The notes: generated by a model from the sequence alone, not told the origin. Shown: positions 45,604 through 54,597, counted from the stretch's first letter. The stretch: DNA of 64,000 nt from an uncultured Sulfitobacter sp. (GCF_947502895.1 NZ_CANNBM010000001.1:1302001-1366000), one strand, 5' to 3'. Numbers and translations are program-made.

Positions 45604-46782
45604 CTACATTCGCTCAATAGCAAGGGCGATACCCTGACCACCTCCGATACACATGGTGATTAGCGCGCGCTTGCCTTGAATACGTTCCAACTCATAGAGC
45701 GCCTTAACGGTGATGATGGCTCCAGTTGCACCAACAGGGTGGCCCAGCGCGATCGCCCCGCCATTGGGGTTTACGCGTGCTGGATCAAAGCCTAGCGACT
45801 TACTCACCGCTAATGCCTGTGATGCGAAAGCCTCGTTACTCTCAATCACATCAAAGTCACCCGCAACCAGCCCTGTTTTTTCGAACAGTTTCGTCACCGC
45901 TGGAATAGGGCCAATACCCATTACTTCGGGCCGAACGCCTGCGTGGGCATATCCTATGATCCGCGCCAAAGGCTTCTGCCTACCCGCTTCCGCAACCGAG
46001 GCGCGCGCCAGCACAAGTGCCGCCGCACCGTCATTTATTCCCGAAGCGTTCCCCGCTGTGACGGTGCCGTCTTTTTGGAATACCGCCCGTAGGCCCGCCA
46101 GTTTCTCCAATGTTGTGGCCTTGGGATGCTCGTCCACGTCAAAGGCAACAGTGTCGCGACCTTTTCGAACTTCGACAGGAACAATTTGATCTACGAAATA
46201 GCCCGCTTTGATCGCCGCCGCCGCGCGCTCTTGCGAAAGCAACGCAAAGGCATCTTGCTCTGCACGGCTCACTTCATGCTCACCCGCTACATTTTCGGCA
46301 GTGACCCCCATATGTCCCGTACCGAACGGACAGTTCAGCGTCCCCAGCAGCATATCGAGTGAGGCAACATCGCCCATTTTCTGTCCCCACCGCGCGGCGG
46401 GCAGGATGTAGGGGGCGCGGCTCATGCTTTCGGCACCGCCTGCTAGCGCATAATCCGCATCGCCCAGCATCAGCGATTGCACGGCCGAGACAATCGCCTG
46501 TACGCCAGAACCGCAAAGACGGTTTACGTTCATCGCCGGCACTACATCCGGCACACCAGCTTCCATCGCAGCCACTCGGCTCAGATACATATCTCGCGGT
46601 TCGGTATTGATGACGTTTCCAAAGACGACATGGCCAATCTGTCCTGCATCCACGCCTGAACGCTCCAAAGCAGCGCGCGCCACAGTTGCGCCCAACGTGG
46701 TAGCAGGCGTGCCCGCCAATGCACCGCCAAATGTGCCAATAGCGGTGCGCGCACCACCCAGTATTACAATATCATCGCTCAT
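45604..46782 (-). CDS. Acetyl-CoA acetyltransferase (thiolase)
   Basis: 392 residues. Condenses or cleaves acetoacetyl-CoA. Catalytic residues are in place: Cys in NRLCGSGVQAIVS, His in GGAIALGHPVGATGA and Cys in TMCIGGGQGIAL. Could be PhaA/AtoB or a broader beta-ketothiolase; no phaB or phaC is adjacent to decide. GGGAG precedes the start. Diverges from the XRE-cupin gene. Confidence 0.93.
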   Translation of the reverse strand: MSDDIVILGGARTAIGTFGGALAGTPATTLGATVARAALERSGVDAGQIGHVVFGNVINTEPRDMYLSRVAAMEAGVPDVVPAMNVNRLCGSGVQAIVSAVQSLMLGDADYALAGGAESMSRAPYILPAARWGQKMGDVASLDMLLGTLNCPFGTGHMGVTAENVAGEHEVSRAEQDAFALLSQERAAAAIKAGYFVDQIVPVEVRKGRDTVAFDVDEHPKATTLEKLAGLRAVFQKDGTVTAGNASGINDGAAALVLARASVAEAGRQKPLARIIGYAHAGVRPEVMGIGPIPAVTKLFEKTGLVAGDFDVIESNEAFASQALAVSKSLGFDPARVNPNGGAIALGHPVGATGAIITVKALYELERIQGKRALITMCIGGGQGIALAIERM

Positions 46783-46880
46783 GTGACCGTCTCCCTCAGG
46801 TTACGCGCCGAACTTAGAAAGCAGCGCAAGGTTTGTCAGCCGAGACGTTCCGTCATTGACCTATTGTTCCATTTATCGCA

Positions 46881-46900
46881 AATATCCGCTATGACGGATA
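46881..46900. promoter_or_regulatory. Operator-like site at the XRE-cupin start
   Basis: AATATCCGCTATGACGGATA: TATCCG and CGGATA are inverted around the start codon at 46891. The AATATCCGYTATG core recurs ahead of kbl. Confidence 0.6.
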
Positions 46901-47457
46901 CATCTGAAACCATTCTAGTGCAGCTTCCCAACCGCCTGAAAGATGCGCGGCGGGCGCAGGGCTTGTCGCTTGATGCGGTGGCAAAATTGTCGGGTGTCAG
47001 CCGCTCTATGGTCAGCCAGATCGAACGTGGAGAGAGTAGTCCCACCATTGCGACCCTTTGGAATCTCACGCGTGCATTGCAGGTTGATTTCGCAGGCTTG
47101 CTGGACAGCCCGTCCGAACCTGCACGCATTGAAACCCTGCGTAGCGAAGCTGTGCCAACAATAAATAATCTAGGGTCAGGCTGCAGCATTCGCATCCTCT
47201 CCCCTCCAGAAGAGGCGGGCCGCCACGAAGTGTATGAACTGTTGATCGCGAAGGGCGGCCAGCTGGACAGCCAGCCCCATGCCCGTGGCGCGCGTGAACA
47301 TCTCAGCGTTTTCGAAGGGACTCTGGAAGTCACGAGCGCCGAGGCAACCACCCTACTGAACGCCGGGGATACAGCGCGCTACGCAGCCGATACTCGACAT
47401 GCGATCAAAGCAGTCGATGGCCCGGCGCGGGCATTTTTGGTCGTTCAAGACGCTTGA
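46891..47457 (+). CDS. XRE-family regulator with C-terminal cupin domain
   Basis: 188 residues from ATG 46891 (MTDTSETILVQLPNRLKDAR). The helix-turn-helix spans about 15-68 (GLSLDAVAKLSGVSRSMVSQ, then IERGESSPTIATLWNL); a cupin spans about 105-185 (HEVYELLIAKGGQL, HARGAREHLSVFEGTLEV), a likely ligand sensor. By position and shared operator motifs it probably represses or activates kbl-tdh and itself. The frame opens 108 bases earlier, but that part has no ribosome site or family match. Confidence 0.88.
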   Translation: MTDTSETILVQLPNRLKDARRAQGLSLDAVAKLSGVSRSMVSQIERGESSPTIATLWNLTRALQVDFAGLLDSPSEPARIETLRSEAVPTINNLGSGCSIRILSPPEEAGRHEVYELLIAKGGQLDSQPHARGAREHLSVFEGTLEVTSAEATTLLNAGDTARYAADTRHAIKAVDGPARAFLVVQDA

Positions 47458-47468
47458 AAATCCTCCGC

Positions 47469-47507
47469 CATAGCGGATTCCCCTATTTCGGATTAATATC
47501 CGTTATG
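47469..47507 (+). promoter_or_regulatory. Two operator-like sites upstream of kbl
   Basis: CATAGCGGATT at 47469-47479 is the reverse complement of AATCCGCTATG; AATATCCGTTATG at 47495-47507 is a direct copy. Both match the site over the XRE-cupin start. CGGATTAATATCCG also forms a palindrome at 47490-47502. Confidence 0.6.
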
Positions 47508-47536
47508 TTAGAAATCCCTTGAATGAGGAGATTCGC

Positions 47537-48724
47537 ATGACCCGATCCTATCTTGCCCATATTACCGAAACACTGGCCCAGATTGATGCCGACGGCATGA
47601 TGAAGCACGAACGCATGATGACTTCGCCTCAGGGCGGGCAGGTGCATGTGGACGGTCGCGAGGTTATTAACCTGTGTGCGAACAACTATCTTGGTCTTGC
47701 CGATCATCCCGCATTGATCGAAGCGGCCCAAGACGCGATGACGCCCAAGGGGTTCGGCATGGCCTCTGTCCGGTTCATTTGTGGCACCCAGGACATCCAC
47801 CGCAAGCTAGAGCAAAAACTGGCTGCGTTTCTCGGCAAGGATGACTCAATCCTGTTCGCCGCGTGCTTTGACGCAAACGGTGGATTGTTCGAGCCGTTGT
47901 TCGGGCCGGAGGACGCCATCATCTCGGACGCGCTGAATCATGCCAGCATTATTGACGGTATCCGGCTGTGCAAAGCAAAACGATATCGCTACGCCAATAA
48001 CGACATGGCCGATCTGGAAGGGCAACTGAAGCTGGCCCGTGACGAGGGTGCGCGTTTTATCATGATCGCCACGGACGGCGTGTTCAGCATGGATGGCTAT
48101 CTGGCCAACCTTGAAGGCATCACCGCCTTGGCTGCCAGATATGATGCGATGGTCATGGTTGATGATTGCCATGCCACCGGTTTCATTGGGCCAAAAGGCG
48201 CAGGCACCCCTGCCCATGCGGGTGTTGATGTAGATATTCTCACTGGTACGCTGGGCAAAGCGCTGGGTGGCGCAATCGGCGGCTACATCGCAGGGCCGCA
48301 ACCCGTGATTGATCTGCTACGCCAGCGCGCGCGACCCTATTTGTTCAGTAACTCGCTACCCCCCTCCATCGTGGCTGCAGGGATCACGGCCCTCGATCTG
48401 GTGGCCGATGGGGATGATTTGCGTGCGCGGTTGTTCGATAATACAGCTTACTGGCGCGATGGCCTTGCGCGGTTGGGCTTTGATCTGTTGCCGGGTGAAC
48501 ATCCCATTGTTCCCGTGATGCTGGGTGAGGCGCAATTGGCACAGGATATGGCTGCAAAGCTGTTTGATGAAGGTGTCTATGTCAGCGGCTTTTTCTTTCC
48601 CGTTGTTCCGCGCGGACAGGCTCGCATCCGTACCCAAATGAATGCCGCCCTCACCCGGGATGATCTTGACCGTGCGCTTGTTGCATTCGAAGTGGCGGGC
48701 AAGGCCTGCGGGGTGCTTTCATGA
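47537..48724 (+). CDS. kbl: Glycine C-acetyltransferase (2-amino-3-ketobutyrate CoA ligase)
   Basis: PLP enzyme that splits 2-amino-3-ketobutyrate with CoA into glycine and acetyl-CoA, the second step of threonine breakdown. 395 residues from ATG 47537, with AGGAG six bases upstream. The Schiff-base Lys241 lies in LTGTLGKALGGAIGG, and DDCHATGFIG holds the PLP-ring Asp. Its last codon overlaps tdh (ATGA). Confidence 0.96.
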   Translation: MTRSYLAHITETLAQIDADGMMKHERMMTSPQGGQVHVDGREVINLCANNYLGLADHPALIEAAQDAMTPKGFGMASVRFICGTQDIHRKLEQKLAAFLGKDDSILFAACFDANGGLFEPLFGPEDAIISDALNHASIIDGIRLCKAKRYRYANNDMADLEGQLKLARDEGARFIMIATDGVFSMDGYLANLEGITALAARYDAMVMVDDCHATGFIGPKGAGTPAHAGVDVDILTGTLGKALGGAIGGYIAGPQPVIDLLRQRARPYLFSNSLPPSIVAAGITALDLVADGDDLRARLFDNTAYWRDGLARLGFDLLPGEHPIVPVMLGEAQLAQDMAAKLFDEGVYVSGFFFPVVPRGQARIRTQMNAALTRDDLDRALVAFEVAGKACGVLS

Positions 48725-49764
48725 ACAACCAGATGAAAGCCCTCTCCAAATTGCACCCCCGCAAAGGGCTATGGGAAACCACGGCACCTGTCCCCGAAAT
48801 CGGCCCCGACGACGTACTGATCAAGATTAACAAGACAGGGATTTGCGGCACAGATATTCACATCTGGAACTGGGACGAATGGGCGGCAAAAACCATCCCT
48901 GTACCAATGATAACGGGGCATGAATTCGCAGGTGAAATCGTTGAAATTGGGCGCGCGGTTGAAGGGCTATCACTCGGCCAGCGATGCTCGGGAGAAGGGC
49001 ACCTGATTGGCAAAACCTCCCGTCAAAGCCGCGCTGGAAAATTCCATCTTGATCCTGCAACGCGCGGCATAGGCGTCAACGAACAGGGTGCTTTTGCACA
49101 ATACCTGCGTCTTCCCGCATTCAACGTGGTCCCTCTGCCTGATGAGGTAAACGATGATATCGGTGCAATCCTTGATCCATTAGGCAATGCAGTTCACACC
49201 GCGCTCAGCTTTGATCTGGTGGGTGAGGATGTTTTGATAACTGGCGCAGGTCCTATTGGAATCATGGCCGCCGCTGTCGCCCGACATGTGGGTGCGCGCC
49301 ATGTTGTGATTACCGATATCAACCCGGACCGCCTCGCATTGGCAGAAAATGTGGCAGATGTCATACCTGTAAATATTGGCAACACCGATCTGCATGACGT
49401 GATTGCGCGTCTGAAAATGAAGCAGGGCTTTGATGTGGGATTGGAAATGTCGGGTAATCAACGCGCCTTGGATCAGATGATCGATGCCATGACGATGGGC
49501 GGTCGTATCGCTATGCTGGGCATCCCTCCTGGCAAAAGCCCCGTTGACTGGAGCAGTATTGTCTTCAAAGCCATCACCCTCAAAGGCGTTTATGGACGTG
49601 AGATTTTCGAGACGTGGTACAAAATGATCGCCATGATCGAAAACGGTCTGGATGTTTCAGAGGTTATCACCCATCGCTTCGCCGCCAGTGAATTCGAAAA
49701 GGGATTTAACACCATGCGCAGCGGCAGTTCTGGCAAAGTTGTCCTGGATTGGACCACCATGTAA
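48721..49764 (+). CDS. tdh: L-threonine 3-dehydrogenase lacking the structural-zinc cysteines
   Basis: Oxidises threonine to 2-amino-3-ketobutyrate with NAD+. 347 residues. The catalytic zinc site is intact: Cys42 in GICGTDIHIWNWDEW and His67-Glu68 in TGHEFAGEI; NAD loop GAGPIGIMAA. The structural lobe is altered: where E. coli Tdh has four cysteines (93, 96, 99, 107), this protein has Gly97, Ser100, Ser103 and Asp111 in HLIGKTSRQSRAGKFHLD. The Kbl partner and the HIWNWDEWA substrate segment still support true Tdh function. Confidence 0.93.
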   Translation: MNNQMKALSKLHPRKGLWETTAPVPEIGPDDVLIKINKTGICGTDIHIWNWDEWAAKTIPVPMITGHEFAGEIVEIGRAVEGLSLGQRCSGEGHLIGKTSRQSRAGKFHLDPATRGIGVNEQGAFAQYLRLPAFNVVPLPDEVNDDIGAILDPLGNAVHTALSFDLVGEDVLITGAGPIGIMAAAVARHVGARHVVITDINPDRLALAENVADVIPVNIGNTDLHDVIARLKMKQGFDVGLEMSGNQRALDQMIDAMTMGGRIAMLGIPPGKSPVDWSSIVFKAITLKGVYGREIFETWYKMIAMIENGLDVSEVITHRFAASEFEKGFNTMRSGSSGKVVLDWTTM

Positions 49765-49896
49765 AACTACGCCCATCACGTGCGTTCACCAGCACAGGCA
49801 CTCGCCACTATCCCGCTTCTTTATTTTTCCTATAAACTCAAACCCGCACTCACCACCAGCGCCAGCACTCGCAGGTTCTGCGCGACATTGCCAAAA

Positions 49897-50634
49897 TCAA
49901 CTGCCCGCAGGGACCAATGGCACGCGACCTGTATCAGTTAACGACCAGCAGGCGCGCCCTTCAAATACAACCGCAACAAGCGGTTTACCGTACCCTGCGC
50001 CCGCATCAATGTTGATGCGGTTGCCATAATGCGTTGCGGCGTCCACGGGCGTATGGCCATGCACGACCAGCTTGCCATGGTCACGGGTGTCGATGTGAAA
50101 TTCCTTGCGGATCCAAAGCAGGTCTTCTTCATCTTGCTCGTCCAGTGGAACACCGGGTTTGATCCCTGCATGGGCAAAGAAAACGGTCTCTGTCTCATAA
50201 CTGAACGCCAGTGAATTCAGAAAATCTACATGCGCTTTCGGCACGGCGGCGCGCGCTTTGGCATGCACTTGGGTTTGGCGATCAGTCTCTGTCATTTGCA
50301 CACCGTAAGAGGCAAGGGTCGTATCCCCGCCCAAACGCGTGTGCAGCCAATAGAGGTATACAGGCAGGTAGGCATCATGCAGCGGATAGTCTCGCATGAA
50401 CCAGCTGAACATACGGTCATGATTGCCCATCAGGCAGCGCCATGGCCTGCCCGCAGAAACACCGTCGATAAGCGTATCAATCACGGCAGCAGAAGCAGGA
50501 CCGCGGTCCGTATAGTCACCGATGAACACGATTTCCGCATCCTTACCACCGTCAGCTTCGATCAGGGACAGTACGCGCATTAGCTCGTCATGTTGGCCAT
50601 GGATGTCACCAATGGCATAGATAGGTTTGGTCAT
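49897..50634 (-). CDS. Calcineurin-like metallophosphoesterase (PP1/ApaH type)
   Basis: 245 residues. The three phosphoesterase blocks are present: GDIHGQHDEL (8-17), GDYTDRGPAS (about 40) and GNHDRMFSW (about 72), followed by HAGIKPG and VVHGHTPVD. Family members are serine/threonine protein phosphatases or Ap4A hydrolases; the target is unknown. TTGGAG precedes ATG 50634. It follows serA on the same strand but behind the serA terminator. Confidence 0.88.
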   Translation of the reverse strand: MTKPIYAIGDIHGQHDELMRVLSLIEADGGKDAEIVFIGDYTDRGPASAAVIDTLIDGVSAGRPWRCLMGNHDRMFSWFMRDYPLHDAYLPVYLYWLHTRLGGDTTLASYGVQMTETDRQTQVHAKARAAVPKAHVDFLNSLAFSYETETVFFAHAGIKPGVPLDEQDEEDLLWIRKEFHIDTRDHGKLVVHGHTPVDAATHYGNRINIDAGAGYGKPLVAVVFEGRACWSLTDTGRVPLVPAGS

Positions 50635-50643
50635 ACGCGCTCC

Positions 50644-50680
50644 AATAGAACAAGGCGCGACCGCTGGGGGCCGCGCCTTG
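50644..50680 (-). terminator. Terminator of serA
   Basis: Minus strand: CAAGGCGCG ... CGCGCCTTG, a 9-bp stem with a secondary inner hairpin, followed by TTCTATT. About 20 bases past the serA stop. Confidence 0.78.
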
Positions 50681-50700
50681 CTAGCCTAACGTGAAATGCT

Positions 50701-52296
50701 TTAGGCGACATCAAATTCCAGTAGCTTGATCTGCGTAAACATACCTGTTTCATGCAGCTGCTTGACCACCGGAGCGGGTACAGGCGCGTCGACATAGAGC
50801 AGGGCAATTGCCTCACCTTTGACGGCCGCGCGGCCAAGGGTAAAGTTCGCGATGTTCACGCCGTTCTCGCCCATGGTCTGGCCCAGTGTACCGATGATGC
50901 CCGGCACGTCTTCGTTGGTGGTATAGACCATGTGGCGGCCCACTTCGGCGTCAATCTGGATACCCTTGATCTGGATAAACCGCGGCTTTCCGTCCGAGAA
51001 TACAGTCCCCGCGATTGAACGCTCGCGCTTGTCTGTCACCACAGTAACCTTGATGTAGCCGTCAAAGACGCCGGATTTGTCCTGATTGGTGGTAGAAATC
51101 TGGATGCCTTTTTCTTTTGCGACAACAGGCGCTGAAACCATGTTCACATCAGGATTGGCGCGCTTCATGATGCCTGCAATAACGCCACAGTTCAGCGCAT
51201 CGAGGTTCATTTCGGCCACTGTACCGTCATACAGGATGTTGATTGCCTTGATCGGCTCGTCCGTCAGCTGGCCGATGAAAGCACCAAGATGCCCCGACAG
51301 TTTGAGCCATGGCCCCATGACCTGTGCCTCTTCCGCCGTGACGGACGGCATGTTGAGCGCATTGCTCACAGCACCTGTCAGCAGATAGTCCGACATCTGC
51401 TCGGCCACTTGCAGGGCGACGTTCTCTTGTGCCTCCGTGGTGGCAGCCCCGAGGTGCGGGGTGCAGACGACATTGGGCAGGTTAAAGAGCGGGTTCTCGG
51501 TTGCAGGCTCTACTTTGAATACGTCAAAGGCGGCGCCGGCCACATGGCCTGATTTCAACATATCAGCCAGCGCCTCTTCGTCGACCAATCCCCCACGGGC
51601 ACAGTTGATGATCCGCACGCCTTTCTTTGTTTTTTCAAGGTTTTCACGGCTCAGGATATTGGCAGTCTGTTCAGTGAAAGGAACGTGCAGCGTAATGAAA
51701 TCAGCACGTGCCAGCAGCTCGTCCAGCTCGACCTTTTCAACGCCCATCTTGGCGGCTTTTTCCTCGCCGAGGAAGGGATCATAGGCCACAACTTTCATTT
51801 TCAGGCCACGGGCACGGTCACATACAATGCCACCGATGTTGCCAGCGCCGATCACGCCCAGCGTTTTGCCTGTCAGCTCAACGCCCATGAACTTCGATTT
51901 TTCCCATTTGCCTGCATGGGTAGAGGTAGAGGCCTCGGGAATCTGACGTGCCACAGCGAACATCATCGCAATTGCATGTTCGGCGGTGGTGATCATGTTG
52001 CCGTAAGGTGTGTTCATCACGATCACACCCTTTTTGGAGGCGGCGTCCTTGTCGATATTATCAGTGCCGATGCCTGCGCGGCCAATGACCTTCAGATTGT
52101 CTGCAGCGGCGATGATTTTCTCGGTTGCTTTGGTAGCAGACCGGATGGCGAGGCCATCATATTGGCCTATCACTTCGAGCAGTTTGTCTTTGTCTTTTCC
52201 AAGGTCAGGCTGGAAATCAACATCGATCCCGCGATCTTTGAAGATCTGGACGGCGGCATCGCTGAGTTTGTCGGAAATTAGTACTTTGGGCGCCAT
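50701..52296 (-). CDS. serA: D-3-phosphoglycerate dehydrogenase
   Basis: First step of serine synthesis, oxidising 3-phosphoglycerate. 531 residues, the long form. IGRAGIGTDNIDKDAASKKG opens the nucleotide domain, TLGVIGAGNIGG is the NAD loop, HLGAATTEAQENVA contains the catalytic His. The allosteric intermediate domain follows, and a C-terminal ACT domain (DVPGIIGTLGQTMGENGVNI) probably senses serine. Downstream of serC with a foldable element between. Confidence 0.97.
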   Translation of the reverse strand: MAPKVLISDKLSDAAVQIFKDRGIDVDFQPDLGKDKDKLLEVIGQYDGLAIRSATKATEKIIAAADNLKVIGRAGIGTDNIDKDAASKKGVIVMNTPYGNMITTAEHAIAMMFAVARQIPEASTSTHAGKWEKSKFMGVELTGKTLGVIGAGNIGGIVCDRARGLKMKVVAYDPFLGEEKAAKMGVEKVELDELLARADFITLHVPFTEQTANILSRENLEKTKKGVRIINCARGGLVDEEALADMLKSGHVAGAAFDVFKVEPATENPLFNLPNVVCTPHLGAATTEAQENVALQVAEQMSDYLLTGAVSNALNMPSVTAEEAQVMGPWLKLSGHLGAFIGQLTDEPIKAINILYDGTVAEMNLDALNCGVIAGIMKRANPDVNMVSAPVVAKEKGIQISTTNQDKSGVFDGYIKVTVVTDKRERSIAGTVFSDGKPRFIQIKGIQIDAEVGRHMVYTTNEDVPGIIGTLGQTMGENGVNIANFTLGRAAVKGEAIALLYVDAPVPAPVVKQLHETGMFTQIKLLEFDVA

Positions 52297-52317
52297 GAGT
52301 GCGTTCCTTTGAATATA

Positions 52318-52385
52318 AGAGAGATGCTCCTCCCTGCCCTTCGGGCGGTCCTCGCAGGGACCAGCGCGACACGGCAGGGGGGAGA
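52318..52385 (-). promoter_or_regulatory. Structured element between serC and serA
   Basis: Minus strand: CTCCCCCCTGCC pairs with GGCAGGGAGGAG (11 of 12 bp) enclosing GGTCC-CTGCGA-GGACC and GCCC-GAA-GGGC hairpins. CCCTGC/GCAGGG offers a competing stem. It sits in the serA leader, just before the AAAGGAA ribosome site; it may be an attenuator, a regulatory leader or a REP-like repeat. Confidence 0.5.
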
Positions 52386-52386
52386 T

Positions 52387-53553
52387 TTATGCGTTGAGTT
52401 CAGCGTTGAATGCGTGGTCAAGCCACGGCAACATGGCTTCTATATCTGATGTCTCGACTGTGGCTCCGCACCAGATGCGCAGACCAGCAGGCGCGTCACG
52501 ATATGCGCCGATATCGAGAGCGATGTCATCATCGGCCAGTCGTTTTGCAACGGCCTTGGCAAATGCTGCGCCATCTGCAATCCGCGCATCGGTGAATTTG
52601 AGGCACACTGATGTATTTGACCGCGTCACAGGATCAACCGCAAGAAAATCGATCCAGTCGCGCGCTTCTACAAAGGCGGTGACAGCGGCTGTGTTCGCAT
52701 CAGCGCGCGCGATCATGCCTTTCAGACCGCCCACGGATTTCGCCCAGTCGAGTGCAAAGAGGTAATCCTCAACACAGAGCATGGAGGGAGTGTTGATTGT
52801 CGCCCCTGTAAAGATGCCATCAATCAGTTTTCCGCCTTTGGTGAGGCGGAAGATTTTGGGTAGCGGCCATGGTGGTGTATAGCTTTCCAACCGCTCCACA
52901 GCGCGAGGCGACAGGATCAGCATGCCGTGTGCAGCCTCACCACCCAGTACTTTTTGCCAGCTGAAGGTCGTGACATCCAAACGATCCCACGGCAAATCCA
53001 TCGCAAAGGCGGCTGATGTCGCATCGCAAAGCGTCAGGCCAGCACGGTCGGCAGGGATGTCGAAGGCGGCGGGCACGCGCACGCCAGACGTGGTGCCGTT
53101 GTATGTAAAACACACGTCATTGTCGAAGTTCACACCCGCCAGATCAACGATCTCGCCGTAGGGGGCGGTTTTTTCGGTCGCATCGATTTTGAGTTGTTTG
53201 AGCGCATCAGTGACCCAGCCCGAACCAAAACTCTCCCATGCGAGCATCTCGACGTGGCGTTCGCCCAGAAGATTCCACATCGCCATCTCGTAAGCGCCAG
53301 TATCAGAGGCAGGAACAATTCCGATTTTATAGTCGTCAGGGATGCCAAGCACATCGCGCGTGGTCTCGATCGCCTCAAGCAGTTTTGCCTTGCCGGGTGC
53401 TGCGCGGTGACTGCGGCCGAGGGGCGCATCAGACAGCTTAGCCAGATCGAATGTGGGGGGTTTGGCACAGGGGCCAGATGAAAACCGCGGATTGCGAGGT
53501 TTCAAAGACGGTTTTAGAGTGTCCGGCTGCGAAGCCGGTGCGTTAATAGCCAT
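52387..53553 (-). CDS. serC: Phosphoserine aminotransferase
   Basis: Second step of serine synthesis, PLP-dependent transamination of 3-phosphohydroxypyruvate. 388 residues from ATG 53553 (MAINAPASQPDTL) with AAAGGAT upstream. The alphaproteobacterial type: NPRFSSGPCAKPP at the start, FTYNGTTSGVRVP, and the PLP lysine in TFSWQKVLGGEAAHGM. Divergent from serB. Confidence 0.96.
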   Translation of the reverse strand: MAINAPASQPDTLKPSLKPRNPRFSSGPCAKPPTFDLAKLSDAPLGRSHRAAPGKAKLLEAIETTRDVLGIPDDYKIGIVPASDTGAYEMAMWNLLGERHVEMLAWESFGSGWVTDALKQLKIDATEKTAPYGEIVDLAGVNFDNDVCFTYNGTTSGVRVPAAFDIPADRAGLTLCDATSAAFAMDLPWDRLDVTTFSWQKVLGGEAAHGMLILSPRAVERLESYTPPWPLPKIFRLTKGGKLIDGIFTGATINTPSMLCVEDYLFALDWAKSVGGLKGMIARADANTAAVTAFVEARDWIDFLAVDPVTRSNTSVCLKFTDARIADGAAFAKAVAKRLADDDIALDIGAYRDAPAGLRIWCGATVETSDIEAMLPWLDHAFNAELNA

Positions 53554-53640
53554 TGATGCTATCCTTTCAGATATGCGCCCATCGTTGGGGATGGGTGTCC
53601 CACAGATGCGTCTACGGATCGTTGTGGTCTGGCACAAGCC
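53554..53640 (-). ncRNA. Candidate serC leader RNA
   Basis: The minus-strand leader of serC contains CCCATC-CCCAAC-GATGGG (53578-53595), a hairpin directly upstream of CGCATATCTGAAAGGAT and the start codon. TGGGACACCCA just before it can pair alternatively. Known: a conserved serC RNA motif has been described in alphaproteobacterial serC leaders; I cannot confirm a match to its consensus by eye. Confidence 0.45.
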
Positions 53641-53705
53641 GCTAAATGGGGCTAAACCGCCGTCTCATGGTCTTTTTACGACCCTCTCTGACGCTGATCG
53701 GAAAC

Positions 53706-54587
53706 ATGAACATGTATACTGCCGTGCTGTTGACCGCCCCCTCCGCGCCCAGCCTTGATCCTGCTCTTGTTGAGGCACTGCGCAATGCTTGGGGCGGAGG
53801 AGATGCCATCTGGCTTTCCCCTGATGAGGCCGCAGAGTTCACCATGGCTTTGATGCCGGAGAACCTATGGAAGGTTTGGGAAGACTGTCAGGGCATGGGT
53901 GTCGATCTGGTGGTCATTCCTACGGCGGGGCGGCGCAAGCAGATGCTCTTGGCCGATATGGACAGCACCATGATCCAACAAGAATGCATCGACGAGCTTG
54001 CAGAGGAAGCGGGTGTTGGTGCGCAAGTGAAAGACATCACTGCGCGGGCAATGAATGGTGAGTTGGATTTTAACGCGGCACTACGTGAGCGTGTTGGCCT
54101 GCTGAAAGGGCTGTCCGAAGGCGTGATCATGCAGGTTTTGGACAACCGTATTACCCTGATGCCGGGTGGTAAGACCTTGCTTGCGACGATGCGTAGAAAC
54201 GGTGCTTATGCGGCGCTTGTTTCGGGTGGGTTTACCGCCTTCACGAGCAACGTCGCCCGGCAGTTGGGTTTTGACGAGAACCGCGCCAATACGCTGTTGG
54301 TTGAGGGTGGGGAGCTGACAGGAGAGGTTGGTATGCCTATTCTGGGAAAACAGGCGAAGGTTGATGCGCTGGAGGAGATTACGGCGCGATTGGGCATTGC
54401 TGAGCGGGATGTGATGGCCGTTGGCGATGGCGCAAATGATCTGGGCATGCTGACCCGCGCAGGTCTGGGTGTTGCGCTTCATGCTAAGCCAGCGGTTGCA
54501 GCGCAGTGTAACGTGCGGATCAATTTTGGTGACCTGACAGCGTTATTATATGTTCAGGGCTATAGCAAAGACGCTTTTGTGGATTGA
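53706..54587 (+). CDS. serB: Phosphoserine phosphatase
   Basis: Final step of serine synthesis. HAD-superfamily phosphatase of 293 residues from ATG 53706 (in-frame ATG 53712 is possible; the ribosome site is weak). Catalytic LLADMDSTMI (D-x-D motif), SGGFTAFTS for motif II, and AVGDGANDLGML for motif IV. The first 75 residues are the usual divergent N-terminal domain. Divergent from serC, so both can share a control region. Confidence 0.95.
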   Translation: MNMYTAVLLTAPSAPSLDPALVEALRNAWGGGDAIWLSPDEAAEFTMALMPENLWKVWEDCQGMGVDLVVIPTAGRRKQMLLADMDSTMIQQECIDELAEEAGVGAQVKDITARAMNGELDFNAALRERVGLLKGLSEGVIMQVLDNRITLMPGGKTLLATMRRNGAYAALVSGGFTAFTSNVARQLGFDENRANTLLVEGGELTGEVGMPILGKQAKVDALEEITARLGIAERDVMAVGDGANDLGMLTRAGLGVALHAKPAVAAQCNVRINFGDLTALLYVQGYSKDAFVD

Positions 54588-54597
54588 GCGTTGCGGT

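Noticed and set aside
49765..49896. Short hydrophobic frame after the phosphatase gene
   Set aside because: It is an out-of-frame continuation with no start or ribosome site of its own.
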